64,000 nt of DNA from assembly GCF_000805455.1 (NCBI RefSeq), contig NZ_JSUS01000039.1:1-64000 (forward strand), written 5' to 3'. Numbering within the stretch: position 1 is the stretch's first letter; each line of letters opens with the position of its first letter. The notes under the pieces are model-generated. The model was not told the origin of the DNA, ran no database searches, and saw nothing but the letters and a program-made list of their open reading frames with translations. Shown piece after piece: positions 27,996 to 36,716 of this stretch. This DNA comes from Acinetobacter sp. A47. GTDB lineage: Bacteria > Pseudomonadota > Gammaproteobacteria > Pseudomonadales > Moraxellaceae. The position numbers and the translations under genes are program-made.

Positions 27996-28997
27996 ATGGC
28001 GCTTGATCAGATCTGGAAACAACAGCTTACCCTTGTCACCTATGGCAATGAATACCTTGCGGGAAATCTCAACTTCAGTCGCTGGATCGAACATCCGGTT
28101 TTTGCTCAGAATCGTCTGGTCTTCAGAGATTTACGCTCTCAACATCTATTGGCACAGCATTTCCAGATCTGGCTTGAAGGCCTAAAAAAACAAGGTGTAA
28201 AAAAGCTGAGTCTACATTTATCCAGCGTGCTCAATGATGAACAGAATCCCAATGCCAATGTTGAGTTGCTTCCCTTTGCACATTTTATCGTGAGCCATCA
28301 CAGCAATAAAAAAATAGCCTGGATTTGTGGACACGAACTGGCTGAATGGGACAATAATGACCGTGAGTTTCAGGCTCCATCTTCCCAACAATCTCTGTTA
28401 CGTCAAGAAGCTCTTTGGCGTTATGAGTTAAATGACAAGCTGGGCAGGAAAATTGATGCTGACCTGAAAAAAGTCAACTGGAATGAAACTGCCATTTTTC
28501 TGGAACAGGAACTATTTGCGAGCAAATATGCGGACAACTTTATAGAGCCTGAACAGCAGGACTTTCCTTTTTACGGTTATGCAGTCGATCCAGATGAGCT
28601 ATCAAGTCAGCAACTTGCCTTGATCCCGACCGACTATCCAGCTGACTGTGCACACCGCTTATTACATCGCACCCAGGCATTGGTAGAGCATTTGGAACAG
28701 CAAAAAAAGCATCCTTATCATGCCACTGGTGAGTTGCTCAGCCCAGAAGAGCAAATTAACCTGCGTAATTTTTCACAAAAAACGGACGAGCTATTTGCCA
28801 AACTGATCGTGAAAACCGCCAATCATTACCAAAGCGCTCAATTGACAGCTGAACACCCCGAAATCATTGACCGGACCATGGAAACTGTACACCAGTCACC
28901 TAACCACCCGCATCATAAGGTGGGCACTTCTGGCGTCATTAAGCTAATTCTCCTGACCGTGATTATTTGTGTGGTGGCTTATTATTTTGGTTTATAA
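27996..28997 (+). CDS. Tail-anchored protein of unknown function (paralog A)
   Basis: I do not recognise a family. The 333-residue protein has no signal peptide, a soluble body and one C-terminal hydrophobic segment (about 311-331, SGVIKLILLTVIICVVAYYFGL), so it is likely tail-anchored facing the cytoplasm. It is a diverged homolog of the 29806 gene. Shared landmarks are an N-terminal W-K-x2-L-x-L, FRDL against VRDL, NWNETAIFLEQEL against NWENFYKETQEI, FYGY against FYGM, and KTANHYQSA against HTANSYQSA. Two minus-strand genes lie between. A terminator follows at once. Confidence 0.7.
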   Translation: MALDQIWKQQLTLVTYGNEYLAGNLNFSRWIEHPVFAQNRLVFRDLRSQHLLAQHFQIWLEGLKKQGVKKLSLHLSSVLNDEQNPNANVELLPFAHFIVSHHSNKKIAWICGHELAEWDNNDREFQAPSSQQSLLRQEALWRYELNDKLGRKIDADLKKVNWNETAIFLEQELFASKYADNFIEPEQQDFPFYGYAVDPDELSSQQLALIPTDYPADCAHRLLHRTQALVEHLEQQKKHPYHATGELLSPEEQINLRNFSQKTDELFAKLIVKTANHYQSAQLTAEHPEIIDRTMETVHQSPNHPHHKVGTSGVIKLILLTVIICVVAYYFGL

Positions 28998-29011
28998 CAA
29001 CAAACTCAATA

Positions 29012-29043
29012 AAAAAACCTAGATCACACCATCCAGGTTTTTC
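29012..29043. terminator. Bidirectional terminator
   Basis: AAAAACCT (29013-29020) pairs with AGGTTTTT (29035-29042), the stem continuing inward with GAT/ATC. It separates the convergent 27996 and 29052 genes. Confidence 0.75.
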
Positions 29044-29051
29044 TACTCAAT

Positions 29052-29249
29052 TTAAAAAGTTGGCCGGATTTTGATAATGACTTTATGGCCGCCATCATGC
29101 TGATTGACGATGTGATGAATATTTTCAATTTCGCCCTCGACTTCAGCATCGGGCCCATAAAAGATCCGGATCGTTTCACCTTGTCTTGGCAAAATATTCA
29201 GTTCAGTTTCAATTGCGCCCTGTTCTAAACCTTCTACACTCACTTTCAT
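29052..29249 (-). CDS. Small conserved-looking protein of unknown function
   Basis: The 65-residue cytoplasmic protein begins MKVSVEGLEQGAIETELN and alternates hydrophobic and polar residues through IRIFYG, EVEGEIENI and HKVIIKIRP, so a small all-beta fold is likely. No Cys, no signal peptide and no motif I know. It follows the ParB-like gene by 106 bases on the same strand and may be co-transcribed. It is inside the island bounded by paralogs A and B. Confidence 0.6.
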   Translation of the reverse strand: MKVSVEGLEQGAIETELNILPRQGETIRIFYGPDAEVEGEIENIHHIVNQHDGGHKVIIKIRPTF

Positions 29250-29355
29250 ATTTCTTATCCTGTTCTGTTTTACTTTACTGTAAAAAGATTCAGCGAAAAA
29301 AGTCTAATCAAACATGTTTGGGTTATGTAATCTTGAATTAAATCAATAGATTAAT

Positions 29356-29733
29356 TTAATCATCATAATCCAGTTCATCTTCATTCACATTGATAAAGTC
29401 CGGTTCAGGTGTGTGTTCAAATTGCACCGCCAGAATATGCTCCTGTTTGAGCAAACATGCTTTGGCAATACGATGCATGCCATCCATGACCCGACCTTCA
29501 GCACATAAAATAATGGGATAATTCAGATCTGCGTCTTGTACCAGTTGAAAATGTTCCATGATTTGCTGTGTCGTCGGAAAGTGATCTGGAAACCAATAAG
29601 CCTCATGAAGCTCCTGAATATCAGCCAGCGCAACTTTCTTGATCACAAAAGTTTGGGTGAGCTCAACCAGATGATGTACATCCCAGATATAACTATCTTC
29701 ACCCACTTGTCTAAAGTGATATTGTCTGCGCAC
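29356..29733 (-). CDS. ParB/sulfiredoxin-fold small protein
   Basis: This 125-residue protein contains AEGRVMDGMHRIAKACLL (near residues 79-96), which matches the ParB/Srx nucleotide-binding motif (G-x-x-x-D-G-x-H-R), preceded by a strand YPIILC. There is no helix-turn-helix, so it is not a full partition protein. Stand-alone ParB-fold proteins often bind nucleotides or act on DNA, but the role here is unknown. The C-terminus is acidic (NVNEDELDYDD). It is divergent from paralog B by 72 bases. Confidence 0.65.
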   Translation of the reverse strand: MRRQYHFRQVGEDSYIWDVHHLVELTQTFVIKKVALADIQELHEAYWFPDHFPTTQQIMEHFQLVQDADLNYPIILCAEGRVMDGMHRIAKACLLKQEHILAVQFEHTPEPDFINVNEDELDYDD

Positions 29734-29805
29734 GTTTTAACCCATAGATAGTTTCAGCTATGATAATCAACTTAACTTCTCATCAATAATAGTACTTATA
29801 AAACC

Positions 29806-30942
29806 ATGACCGACAATTACTGGAAGTTTATATTAGGTTTACAACATAATGCTCAGCAGTTTTTTAAAGGCCTCATTTCTTATCATGCCGTTCGTCACCA
29901 TTGGAGCATTCGTAATCACGATATTTTTATGGTGAGAGATTTAGATGATTGCTCACTTATTTATGACTCTATTGATGCCTTAATATTTGATCTATTCCAT
30001 CAAGGTGCATACGATTGTTCACTTTATCCTTTTACGCTACTTTTTCCTGAATTTAAAAAAACTCAAACTAAATTTTTATTTGAAATAAATAATTATCCAG
30101 TATTAGTCTTCAATCTAAGACATACCAATATCGCATTAATAAAAATAGAAAGGGAGATTGTAAAAGATATTCAACCTATAGGCGATCCTAGAGAGTTTTG
30201 GGGCACTCTATCTACTCAAGACGAGCGGAACTATATGTTGTTTAGTCTTATTCCTTTAAATTTAGAGCAAAACGAAAAAATGAGAACATTTAATAGTGAT
30301 CTGAATTGGGAAAATTTCTATAAAGAAACTCAAGAGATTATTCGTTCTGCACCTTATCAATTTTATGGAATGTATGATATTTCGTTCACAAATAATTTGC
30401 ATCTTTACCCCCACGAAGAAGAAGGATGTACTTTTCCATTGCTAGAGAATCCCTCTTCACAAAATAATCTTGCATTCACCCTGCTTCAACAGTTTGACAC
30501 TTTAAAGATTAATCTTCGGGGCTTTAAACATCCACGTAATGAACTGTCTGAATACCAAAACTTTGATTTGGAAGAAATCAATAAATTGAATCTCTATGAG
30601 GCATCAATTGGTCAACAGTTTGTCCAACTTATTTGCCATACTGCCAATAGTTATCAATCAGCTTATATCCCAGTAAAAACTCAAAATGAGTTAAAAAAAG
30701 AAATAATATTAAGTAAAAAAGAATCTGGTTTGCAAGATTCACCAGTTATCGAAAATGCCACTTCGCCAGAACCTGAAACTATTTCTGGCTGGAGAGCACT
30801 AACCACACTACTCATCGTCTTAGCAATACTCCTAATACTATTATATGGTCTATTTTTATTGGTTCAGAAATATGAATTTGCTAAGTTTTTATTACTTATT
30901 ACCACAATCTTGTCTGTACTTATAATAATAGGAAGGAAATAA
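29806..30942 (+). CDS. Membrane-anchored protein of unknown function (paralog B)
   Basis: The 378-residue protein is a diverged relative of the 27996 product (shared motifs listed there). It has a soluble N-terminal ~310 residues rich in Asn, Phe and Tyr, then two C-terminal hydrophobic segments (about 322-345 and 353-373) where paralog A has one. The DNA is clearly more AT-rich than its neighbours, with many AAT, ATT and TTA codons, so recent transfer or relaxed selection is possible. A strong terminator follows its stop. No function can be given. Confidence 0.7.
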   Translation: MTDNYWKFILGLQHNAQQFFKGLISYHAVRHHWSIRNHDIFMVRDLDDCSLIYDSIDALIFDLFHQGAYDCSLYPFTLLFPEFKKTQTKFLFEINNYPVLVFNLRHTNIALIKIEREIVKDIQPIGDPREFWGTLSTQDERNYMLFSLIPLNLEQNEKMRTFNSDLNWENFYKETQEIIRSAPYQFYGMYDISFTNNLHLYPHEEEGCTFPLLENPSSQNNLAFTLLQQFDTLKINLRGFKHPRNELSEYQNFDLEEINKLNLYEASIGQQFVQLICHTANSYQSAYIPVKTQNELKKEIILSKKESGLQDSPVIENATSPEPETISGWRALTTLLIVLAILLILLYGLFLLVQKYEFAKFLLLITTILSVLIIIGRK

Positions 30943-30971
30943 AAAAGACCGCTAAAAAGCGGCCTTTTTTT
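30943..30971. terminator. Terminator between paralog B and rplT
   Basis: AAAAAAGACCGCT, AAAA loop, AGCGGCCTTTTTTT. It works for both converging genes. Confidence 0.85.
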
Positions 30972-30983
30972 GAATCTCTAAGC

Positions 30984-31343
30984 TTATGCAGCTAATGCAC
31001 CTTTAGCTTTTTCAGCTAAAGCAGCAAATGCAACCGCATCATGCATAGCGATGTCAGCTAATACGCGACGGTCGATGATCACTTGAGCTTTTTTCAAGCC
31101 ATCGATCATACGGCTGTATGATAAACCGTTTTGACGAGCACCAGCATTGATACGCGCAATCCATAAAGCACGGAATTGACGTTTCTTTTGACGGCGGTCA
31201 CGGTATGCGTATTGACCAGCTTTGATTACCGCCTGGAACGCTACGCGATAAACGCGTGAACGAGCACCATAGTAACCTTTAGCGCGAGCAAGAATTTTTT
31301 TGTGACGGCGATGAGCCTGTACACCACGTTTTACACGAGCCAT
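30984..31343 (-). CDS. rplT: 50S ribosomal protein L20
   Basis: L20 is an early assembly protein of the large subunit. The 119-residue sequence is typical: [30 protein letters not shown], strongly basic N-terminus, and a helical C-terminal domain ([20 protein letters not shown]). In E. coli L20 represses its own operon by binding the leader RNA. It starts 11 bases after rpmI. The usual upstream partners thrS and infC are 5 kb away here. Confidence 0.98.
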   Translation of the reverse strand: MARVKRGVQAHRRHKKILARAKGYYGARSRVYRVAFQAVIKAGQYAYRDRRQKKRQFRALWIARINAGARQNGLSYSRMIDGLKKAQVIIDRRVLADIAMHDAVAFAALAEKAKGALAA

Positions 31344-31354
31344 TTATAATCTCC

Positions 31355-31549
31355 TTAGATGTATGGGCACATAGCACGAACTGATGCAACGTCACTTACG
31401 TGAACCATTACACAACCGCGCAATTGACGGATACGCTTAGCAGATTTTTTGGTCAAAATGTGGCGCTTGAATGCTTGTTTGCGCTTGAAACCGTTTGCAG
31501 TCGCTTTAAAGCGTTTAGCTGCACCACGGCGAGTTTTTAACTTAGCCAT
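31355..31549 (-). CDS. rpmI: 50S ribosomal protein L35
   Basis: The 64-residue basic protein [20 protein letters not shown] is L35. The ATG at 31549 has GAGGT 6 bases upstream; a longer in-frame extension is not credible. It heads an rpmI-rplT pair with its own promoter, because infC is not directly upstream. Confidence 0.97.
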   Translation of the reverse strand: MAKLKTRRGAAKRFKATANGFKRKQAFKRHILTKKSAKRIRQLRGCVMVHVSDVASVRAMCPYI

Positions 31550-31623
31550 AGTAACCTCTTTTGGGCACCTGTTCGGCACGTTTGCACTATTGCAAAGCGA
31601 CCTGCAGGTAAGGAAGGCAGTAT

Positions 31624-31655
31624 GATATAGCATCTGCTGCTAAAACAAAAGTAAA
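31624..31655 (-). promoter_or_regulatory. Extended -10 promoter for rpmI-rplT
   Basis: On the minus strand TGCTATATC (31632-31624) is an extended -10, with TTTACT (31655-31650) about 20 bases upstream as a weak -35. The leader to rpmI would be ~70 bases. A dyad TGCTTATT-N7-AATAAGCA (31657-31679) lies just upstream. Confidence 0.5.
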
Positions 31656-31783
31656 ATGCTTATTTTTTGAGAATAAGCAGCGATTTTTTCACGCCCTTTA
31701 TTTTTATTATTCATTCTCAAATGATGAGAAATATACCAACAACTCATCCTATAATAGAACCAAATTTTTAAATATCCTTTCAT

Positions 31784-33037
31784 ATGAATATACAAAATGA
31801 TGCTTTTGCCGCCTTAAGGTATCGGGATTTTTCCATTGTGACCGTTAATCAGTTTTGCCTAACCCTGGCCATCCTGATCCAGGAAATCATCGTTGCCTAT
31901 TCACTCTATCAGATTACCCGTGATCCCCTTACGCTTGGCTTTATTGGTCTGGCAGAGGCGATCCCCTTTATTACCCTGTCGTTATGGGGTGGCTATTTTG
32001 CCGACAAGCTGAATAAACAAAGCATCATGAAAGTCTGTTTGTTCTTTTCCATTCCCTTGCCTCTGGTTCTTTGGGGATTGTTCCATTTACATGGACTGGA
32101 AAAAATCGGGATCACCACACTGTCCTGGGGCATTTATGCCGTCATTTTTGCCTTAGGCACCATTCGCGGCTTTTATAACCCGTCGGCAACATCACTCAAG
32201 CCTTTTCTGATTCCCCGCGAGCTGTATGCCAATGGTGCGACATGGACCACCATTGGCTGGCAAAGCGGGGTCATCATTGGCCCGATGCTGGGGGGTTTTA
32301 TGCTGGCTTTTCTAGGTCGTGAAACCAGTCTGTTTGCGGTATCTGCATTATTGGCGATCTGCTTCATTTTAATTAACTGTCTAGCGAAGCGAACTTTTCC
32401 GAAAATGGAAACCGAAAATGTGCTGCAAAGCCTGACCGACGGTTTCCGCTTTATCTGGAAAACCAAGATTGTTTTATGGGCCATTTCCCTTGATCTGGTC
32501 TCGGTACTGTTTGGTGGTGTAATTGCCCTGCTGCCAATTTTTGCCGAGGACATCTTAAAGGTCGGGCCTGAAGGATTAGGTTATTTACGTGCTGCCCCTT
32601 CCATCGGTGCACTGGTGACCATGATCGTACTGACCAAGTTTCCACCGATGCATCACGCCTGGCGCAATATGCTGCTGGCCGTCGCAGGCTTTGGCCTGTT
32701 TACCATTGTATTCGCCTTCTCGAACAATTTATGGCTATCGCTGTTTGCCCTCGCCATGACAGGAGCGTGTGACAGTGTTTCTGTTGTGGTACGTCAAACC
32801 GTGCTACAGATCTTCCCCCCTGAAAATATGCGGGGGCGTGTCGCTGCCGTGAACGGAATGTTTGTCTCTTCAAGTAATGAGCTCGGAGCTTTTGAGTCAG
32901 GCTTGGCAGCCAAGTATCTGGGCACCATCACCGCAACCATTTTCGGTGGTTGCATGACCCTTGCAGTGGTAAGTTATTGCTGGTTTAAAACCAGTGACCT
33001 ATTCAAAGTCGATATCAGCCAAGGTTCAGATCAATAA
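31784..33037 (+). CDS. MFS transporter, EntS-like
   Basis: The 417-residue protein is an inner-membrane major facilitator with about 11-12 hydrophobic segments. It has the N-terminal signature ALRYRDFSIVTVNQF, the loop 2-3 motif GGYFADKLNKQ (G-x3-D-x2-[GN]-[RK]) and the second-half loop NMRGRVAAVNG. This layout resembles the EntS/DUF894 exporter group. The substrate is unknown and no siderophore gene lies nearby. It is one of six genes that separate rpmI-rplT from infC. Confidence 0.85.
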   Translation: MNIQNDAFAALRYRDFSIVTVNQFCLTLAILIQEIIVAYSLYQITRDPLTLGFIGLAEAIPFITLSLWGGYFADKLNKQSIMKVCLFFSIPLPLVLWGLFHLHGLEKIGITTLSWGIYAVIFALGTIRGFYNPSATSLKPFLIPRELYANGATWTTIGWQSGVIIGPMLGGFMLAFLGRETSLFAVSALLAICFILINCLAKRTFPKMETENVLQSLTDGFRFIWKTKIVLWAISLDLVSVLFGGVIALLPIFAEDILKVGPEGLGYLRAAPSIGALVTMIVLTKFPPMHHAWRNMLLAVAGFGLFTIVFAFSNNLWLSLFALAMTGACDSVSVVVRQTVLQIFPPENMRGRVAAVNGMFVSSSNELGAFESGLAAKYLGTITATIFGGCMTLAVVSYCWFKTSDLFKVDISQGSDQ

Positions 33038-33041
33038 ACCC

Positions 33042-33071
33042 AAGAGGAAGCGCAGTTGTTTCCTCTTTTTT
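33042..33071 (+). terminator. Terminator after the MFS gene
   Basis: AAGAGGAA, a 10-base loop, TTCCTCTT and T run reaching the stop codon of the convergent YqaA-type gene. Confidence 0.75.
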
Positions 33072-33516
33072 AAAAGATACCCAGATATAAAGCATATAAG
33101 GTTAAATAACGTCCACCTTTGGCGATTGTCACGATCACGAAGAATCGCCAGAAGTTCTCTTTCATCAAGCCTGCAATCAAGGTAATCGGATCGCCAATCA
33201 CAGGTGTCCAACTCAGTAACAGCGAATAGAAACCATATTTGTGATATATCTGTTGGGCCTGCTCTAATCGCTGTCCGGATACAGGAAACCACTTTTTATC
33301 TTTAAAGTGTTCGATTTTCAGGCCAAGCCACCAGTTCACACAGGAACCCAAAACATTACCAATCGTTGCGACCAGGATCAGGTAAAAAGGCTGGGAAGTC
33401 CCTTGCACCAACAGGGTCATCAACACTGCTTCAGACTGTAAGGGTAATAAAGTCGCCGCACCAAAGGCAGAGAGGAACAATAAACAATAAGACATCAATT
33501 TATCAAGTACACTCAA
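33070..33516 (-). CDS. YqaA family membrane protein (SNARE-associated/VTT type)
   Basis: The 148-residue inner-membrane protein is a short DedA-related form. It has the family loop ATLLPLQSEAVLM (near 21) and the C-terminal GxxxG-type TPVIGDPITLIAGLMK (near 105), with Pro and Gly in re-entrant loops, and four hydrophobic segments. The start is a TTG: this gives the same spacing to TLLP as E. coli YqaA. An ATG at 33495 would shorten it by 7. DedA relatives take part in lipid-carrier flipping; the role of YqaA is not settled. Confidence 0.82.
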   Translation of the reverse strand: MSVLDKLMSYCLLFLSAFGAATLLPLQSEAVLMTLLVQGTSQPFYLILVATIGNVLGSCVNWWLGLKIEHFKDKKWFPVSGQRLEQAQQIYHKYGFYSLLLSWTPVIGDPITLIAGLMKENFWRFFVIVTIAKGGRYLTLYALYLGIF

Positions 33517-33558
33517 TATCGATCAAGACAGATCAGCCTACTGCAATATAACCGCAAT

Positions 33559-34410
33559 TTATTGCACCTGTTTCAATTTTTCCCAAGCCGCACGCAGTTG
33601 TTGATCATGTATCTTTAGTTGAAAAACGGTTTGAATGGTGTGCTCAAACTCATCAAAGGAAGTTAACTCTTTCTTGGTCGAGTTTGCTTTGCCATGCGTT
33701 CTTAAGATACGGTCTTTTAAAGTGATTCGCCGGTCTGCACGAATCACGGAGAGCATGAGATACTGGGTAAACAAAGATTCAGGTGAAGTCGAAATATACC
33801 AGTTGGCGACTACGGCATCTGCCTCTGCGATCTGCTGTTCAGGATGAATGGCATAGACATTAACCCATTGATCATGAAGACAAACCTGCAACATATACTG
33901 CATTTCGGTCAGCACCGCAGGCTCCAGCCCGCTCTGTGCAACCTCTACAAACCTGAACGCTTCGAGCGGGGTATGCTGTGTCTCATTAGGCTGATCCAGA
34001 GATAAAATCGTGGTAGGCGTCATACCACCAAATCCGGGATCGTATAAAAATAGTTGCTGATCAATACGCACCAGTGTCACCAAATGACTACGTACAGGCG
34101 TACTGACAGGTGTGCCTTGATAATAGACCCGTCCCAGTACGTTATACGCCTCATACCCTAATTCGGTTAATGCAATTCTGGTCAAGGTACTATGTTCCAG
34201 ACAATATCCGCCCTGACCATTCAGCAACAGCTTTTCAGCAAGCTGATCAGGTGCCAATGTGACCTTGTCACCTAAAAAGGAAGCAAAATTACTAAAAGCA
34301 ATCGACTGCACATGCAGGCTTAACAAGCTTTCCAGATGAGCTAATGTTGGAGAAAAGTCGCCCTTGAAACCCAGTGTTTCCAGATAAGCTGCTGAAATAA
34401 GGTTATGCAT
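33559..34410 (-). CDS. Arylamine N-acetyltransferase
   Basis: NAT enzymes move acetyl from acetyl-CoA to arylamines or hydrazines. The 283-residue protein carries a full Cys-His-Asp triad: Cys70 in GQGGYCLEH, His109 in VRSHLVTLV and Asp124 in YDPGFGG. The family RGGRC block is changed to QGGYC. Length is normal for bacterial NATs. The gene is single on this strand, with no clear substrate pathway nearby, so the natural substrate is unknown. Confidence 0.9.
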   Translation of the reverse strand: MHNLISAAYLETLGFKGDFSPTLAHLESLLSLHVQSIAFSNFASFLGDKVTLAPDQLAEKLLLNGQGGYCLEHSTLTRIALTELGYEAYNVLGRVYYQGTPVSTPVRSHLVTLVRIDQQLFLYDPGFGGMTPTTILSLDQPNETQHTPLEAFRFVEVAQSGLEPAVLTEMQYMLQVCLHDQWVNVYAIHPEQQIAEADAVVANWYISTSPESLFTQYLMLSVIRADRRITLKDRILRTHGKANSTKKELTSFDEFEHTIQTVFQLKIHDQQLRAAWEKLKQVQ

Positions 34411-34511
34411 AAAGATTTATCTTTTGGGATATGGAACTATCCTAGCCTGTTCGATGCAAAAAAGCTGAAAATTACACAACAATAAAACAGAGCTGCACAC
34501 CAGATAACAGC

Positions 34512-34937
34512 TTATGGTCGAGCTTTAGTCCGCAGAGAAAAACTCAAGACCGAAAAAAGAAAGGGAAAAACAAACAGGAACCAAAAGCTAAGATCAGAAC
34601 TTACGATCTTCTGATACAGACTCAGCTGTAGTGTTGTATCTGGGGCTGCAACCAGATCCATATACACCTGATGATCAAGATAACTGCCTAACCCCAGTGA
34701 TAGCGCTAAAAAGCCGGCAAAACACCAGCTGCTCGCATAGGTGTTTTGGGACTCTAGCTGTAACCAGGCAAACAGTGTAGAAAATAACAGCCCCAGAACA
34801 GTTATGAAAACAAACATTAGCACCGCCAGATGAGGCGCTAAAAAGAGTTTTTGCAGTTGGGCACACAGGATTGCCGTCAGCAACAGCAATCCCATCGCAA
34901 TCCGCCAATGCTTCCAGTAGCGCTGTGTTGCTGTCAC
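34512..34937 (-). CDS. Small membrane protein of unknown function
   Basis: This 141-residue protein has four predicted membrane segments (about 12-28, 34-58, 66-85, 115-134). I know no family for it. The start is GTG; AAGGTGG lies 12 bases upstream. An ATG at 34895 would remove part of the first segment. It starts four bases after the GST stop, so the two are likely one transcript. Confidence 0.65.
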   Translation of the reverse strand: MTATQRYWKHWRIAMGLLLLTAILCAQLQKLFLAPHLAVLMFVFITVLGLLFSTLFAWLQLESQNTYASSWCFAGFLALSLGLGSYLDHQVYMDLVAAPDTTLQLSLYQKIVSSDLSFWFLFVFPFLFSVLSFSLRTKARP

Positions 34938-34941
34938 CCGT

Positions 34942-35562
34942 CTATACCACCTTGATGGACAAGGCTTTTTGTATTGCAGGACGGGCTGTTAGACGTTCAA
35001 TATAATCTTTCACATAAGGATAATCTTCAAGCTGAATGCCCTGCCATTCATAACGCAATGCCCAAGGCAAGATCGCCATATCGGCAATGGAATATTCACC
35101 TGCTACAAATTTCTGGCCAATCAGCTGCTTGTTCAGGACATTGTAAAGACGTTTGGTTTCGTTGATATAACGTTCGATCGCATAGGGAATACGTTCAGGT
35201 GCAAACTTATTGAAATGATGGTTTTGACCAAGCATCGGACCAAAGCCACCCATTTGCCACATTAACCATTGTTCCACCTCAACCCGTTCCTGCTCATCGG
35301 TTGGATAGAACAAACCCGTTTTCCGGCCTAGATATTGCAAGATTGCCCCAGATTCAAATACGGAAATCGGCTCACCGCGTGGTCCATTCTGATCAACAAT
35401 TGCAGGAATTTTATTGTTTGGGGAGATTCTCAGAAAATCAGGTTGAAACTGATCATTTTCCAGAATATTAATCGGGAAAATCTGATATTCAAGCTGCATT
35501 TCCTCTAAAGCAATTGTTATTTTATGTCCATTGGGTGTACCCCAGTAATATAAGTCAATCAT
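34942..35562 (-). CDS. Glutathione S-transferase-like protein, YfcG type
   Basis: The 206-residue cytoplasmic protein has a thioredoxin-like N-terminal domain (DLYYWGTPNGHKITIALEE, residues 3-21; SVFESGAILQYLG near 68) and an alpha-helical C-terminal domain (DMAILPWALRYEW). TPNGHK is the signature of the YfcG/YghU group, which acts as a glutathione-dependent disulfide reductase, so that activity is likely. The ATG at 35562 has AGGA 8 bases upstream and fits the family better than an earlier in-frame start at 35616. Confidence 0.88.
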   Translation of the reverse strand: MIDLYYWGTPNGHKITIALEEMQLEYQIFPINILENDQFQPDFLRISPNNKIPAIVDQNGPRGEPISVFESGAILQYLGRKTGLFYPTDEQERVEVEQWLMWQMGGFGPMLGQNHHFNKFAPERIPYAIERYINETKRLYNVLNKQLIGQKFVAGEYSIADMAILPWALRYEWQGIQLEDYPYVKDYIERLTARPAIQKALSIKVV

Positions 35563-35685
35563 TATACTATCCTGTTCATCATTTTCTTGACTGTGTTGCG
35601 TTATAGCACAGTTCACTTCTCTTGATCAGCAAATAGGCACGAAAAGCTACAATAGGCCGTGTTTTTAATCCCGATCTCGGGAAAA

Positions 35686-36006
35686 TTATTTTTGCTTTTG
35701 CTGGAATTCCCAGGCTTTCTCACCCACAAACCTGCGTCCGGCATTATCACCATTGATCCACTCTTCAACAGAGAACAAATCAAACATGCCCACCTTAAAC
35801 AGGGTCGGAACAGCTAGAGCCAGCTCTTCTTCAACGGCACCACGCACACCGGCATTGTAGAGATTAATATTGTGCAGCATGGTCGCAACGGTACCGGTTT
35901 GTACACGACTGCCATCTTTGAGTTTAACTTGCGGTAGAAGCTCGCCCTCCTGCACCACTTTTTGATTAATTTCAGAGAGTTCCTGTGTACCTTTAATTAT
36001 AGACAT
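35686..36006 (-). CDS. Conserved-looking protein of unknown function
   Basis: This 106-residue soluble protein starts MSIIKGTQELSEINQKVV and includes LKDGSRVQTGTVATMLHNINLYN and a C-terminal EEWINGDNAGRRFVGEKAWEF. No Cys, signal or membrane segment is seen. I cannot assign a function. It is a single gene between GST and infC with 108 bases before infC's terminator. Confidence 0.7.
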   Translation of the reverse strand: MSIIKGTQELSEINQKVVQEGELLPQVKLKDGSRVQTGTVATMLHNINLYNAGVRGAVEEELALAVPTLFKVGMFDLFSVEEWINGDNAGRRFVGEKAWEFQQKQK

Positions 36007-36114
36007 GAATTTTTCCAGTTTTTAAATCGTGTAATTATCAAGCAATCTTATCATATCCTGTTTTCTTTTATGGACATGTGATGAAGGACATATTGTTTTC
36101 GGGCTTATAAAGAA

Positions 36115-36150
36115 ATAAAAAAAGCACCGCCTGTTGCGGTGCTTTTTTTC
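36115..36150. terminator. Terminator of the thrS-infC transcript
   Basis: A seven-A run, GCACCGC, loop CTGTT, GCGGTGC and seven T. On the minus strand it lies ten bases after the infC stop, so transcription from infC is expected to end here and not reach rpmI. Confidence 0.9.
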
Positions 36151-36159
36151 AAGAAAAAA

Positions 36160-36711
36160 TTACTTTTTCTTTTTCGGACCAAGTAACATGCCCATCTGAC
36201 GGCCTTCCATCTTCGGCGCTTGTTCAACAACACCAAACTCGGCAACGTCAGCTTCAATTTTTTGTAATTGAGCTAAACCAAGCTGTTGATGTGCCATCTC
36301 ACGACCACGGAAACGCAAGGTAATTTTCACTTTGTTTCCTTCTTCAAGGAAACGTAAAATTGCACGCAATTTTACCTGGTAATCACCTACATCCGTCGCA
36401 GGACGTAACTTGATTTCTTTCACTTGCACTTGATGCTGTTTTTTCTTCGCATCTTTTTGCTTTTGTTTCAAGTCAAATAAGTGCTTGTTGTAGTCCATGA
36501 TTTTACAAACAGGCGGTTCTGCATTAGCAACAATCTCAACAAGGTCAAGATTGGCTTCTTCTGCAGCACGCAATGCTTCATTTAATGAAACAACACCTTT
36601 TTGCTCCCCATCTGCAGCGACGAGGCGTACTTCTTTAGCACGGATCTCTTCGTTGATTGCAGGACGGTTACTTTTAGCACCTTGTTGTTGGTTACGGTCA
36701 GGCTGTTTAAT
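36160..36711 (-). CDS. infC: Translation initiation factor IF-3 with AUU start
   Basis: IF-3 binds the 30S subunit and rejects wrong initiator codons. The longest ATG-type frame gives only 137 residues and lacks the N-terminal domain. Extended upstream, the frame reads [20 protein letters not shown] and begins at ATT (36711-36709), five bases after the thrS stop, with GGAG inside the thrS end. This gives 183 residues, matching E. coli IF-3 (180), which also starts at AUU. IF-3 discriminates against AUU, so the same negative feedback on its own synthesis is likely here. Confidence 0.93.
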   Translation of the reverse strand: MKQPDRNQQQGAKSNRPAINEEIRAKEVRLVAADGEQKGVVSLNEALRAAEEANLDLVEIVANAEPPVCKIMDYNKHLFDLKQKQKDAKKKQHQVQVKEIKLRPATDVGDYQVKLRAILRFLEEGNKVKITLRFRGREMAHQQLGLAQLQKIEADVAEFGVVEQAPKMEGRQMGMLLGPKKKK

Positions 36712-36716
36712 CTTTA

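Noticed and set aside
29806..30942. Paralog B as a phage abortive-infection gene
   Set aside because: AT-richness and membrane anchors are suggestive, but no nuclease, NTPase or other effector motif is visible, so the claim is not supported.
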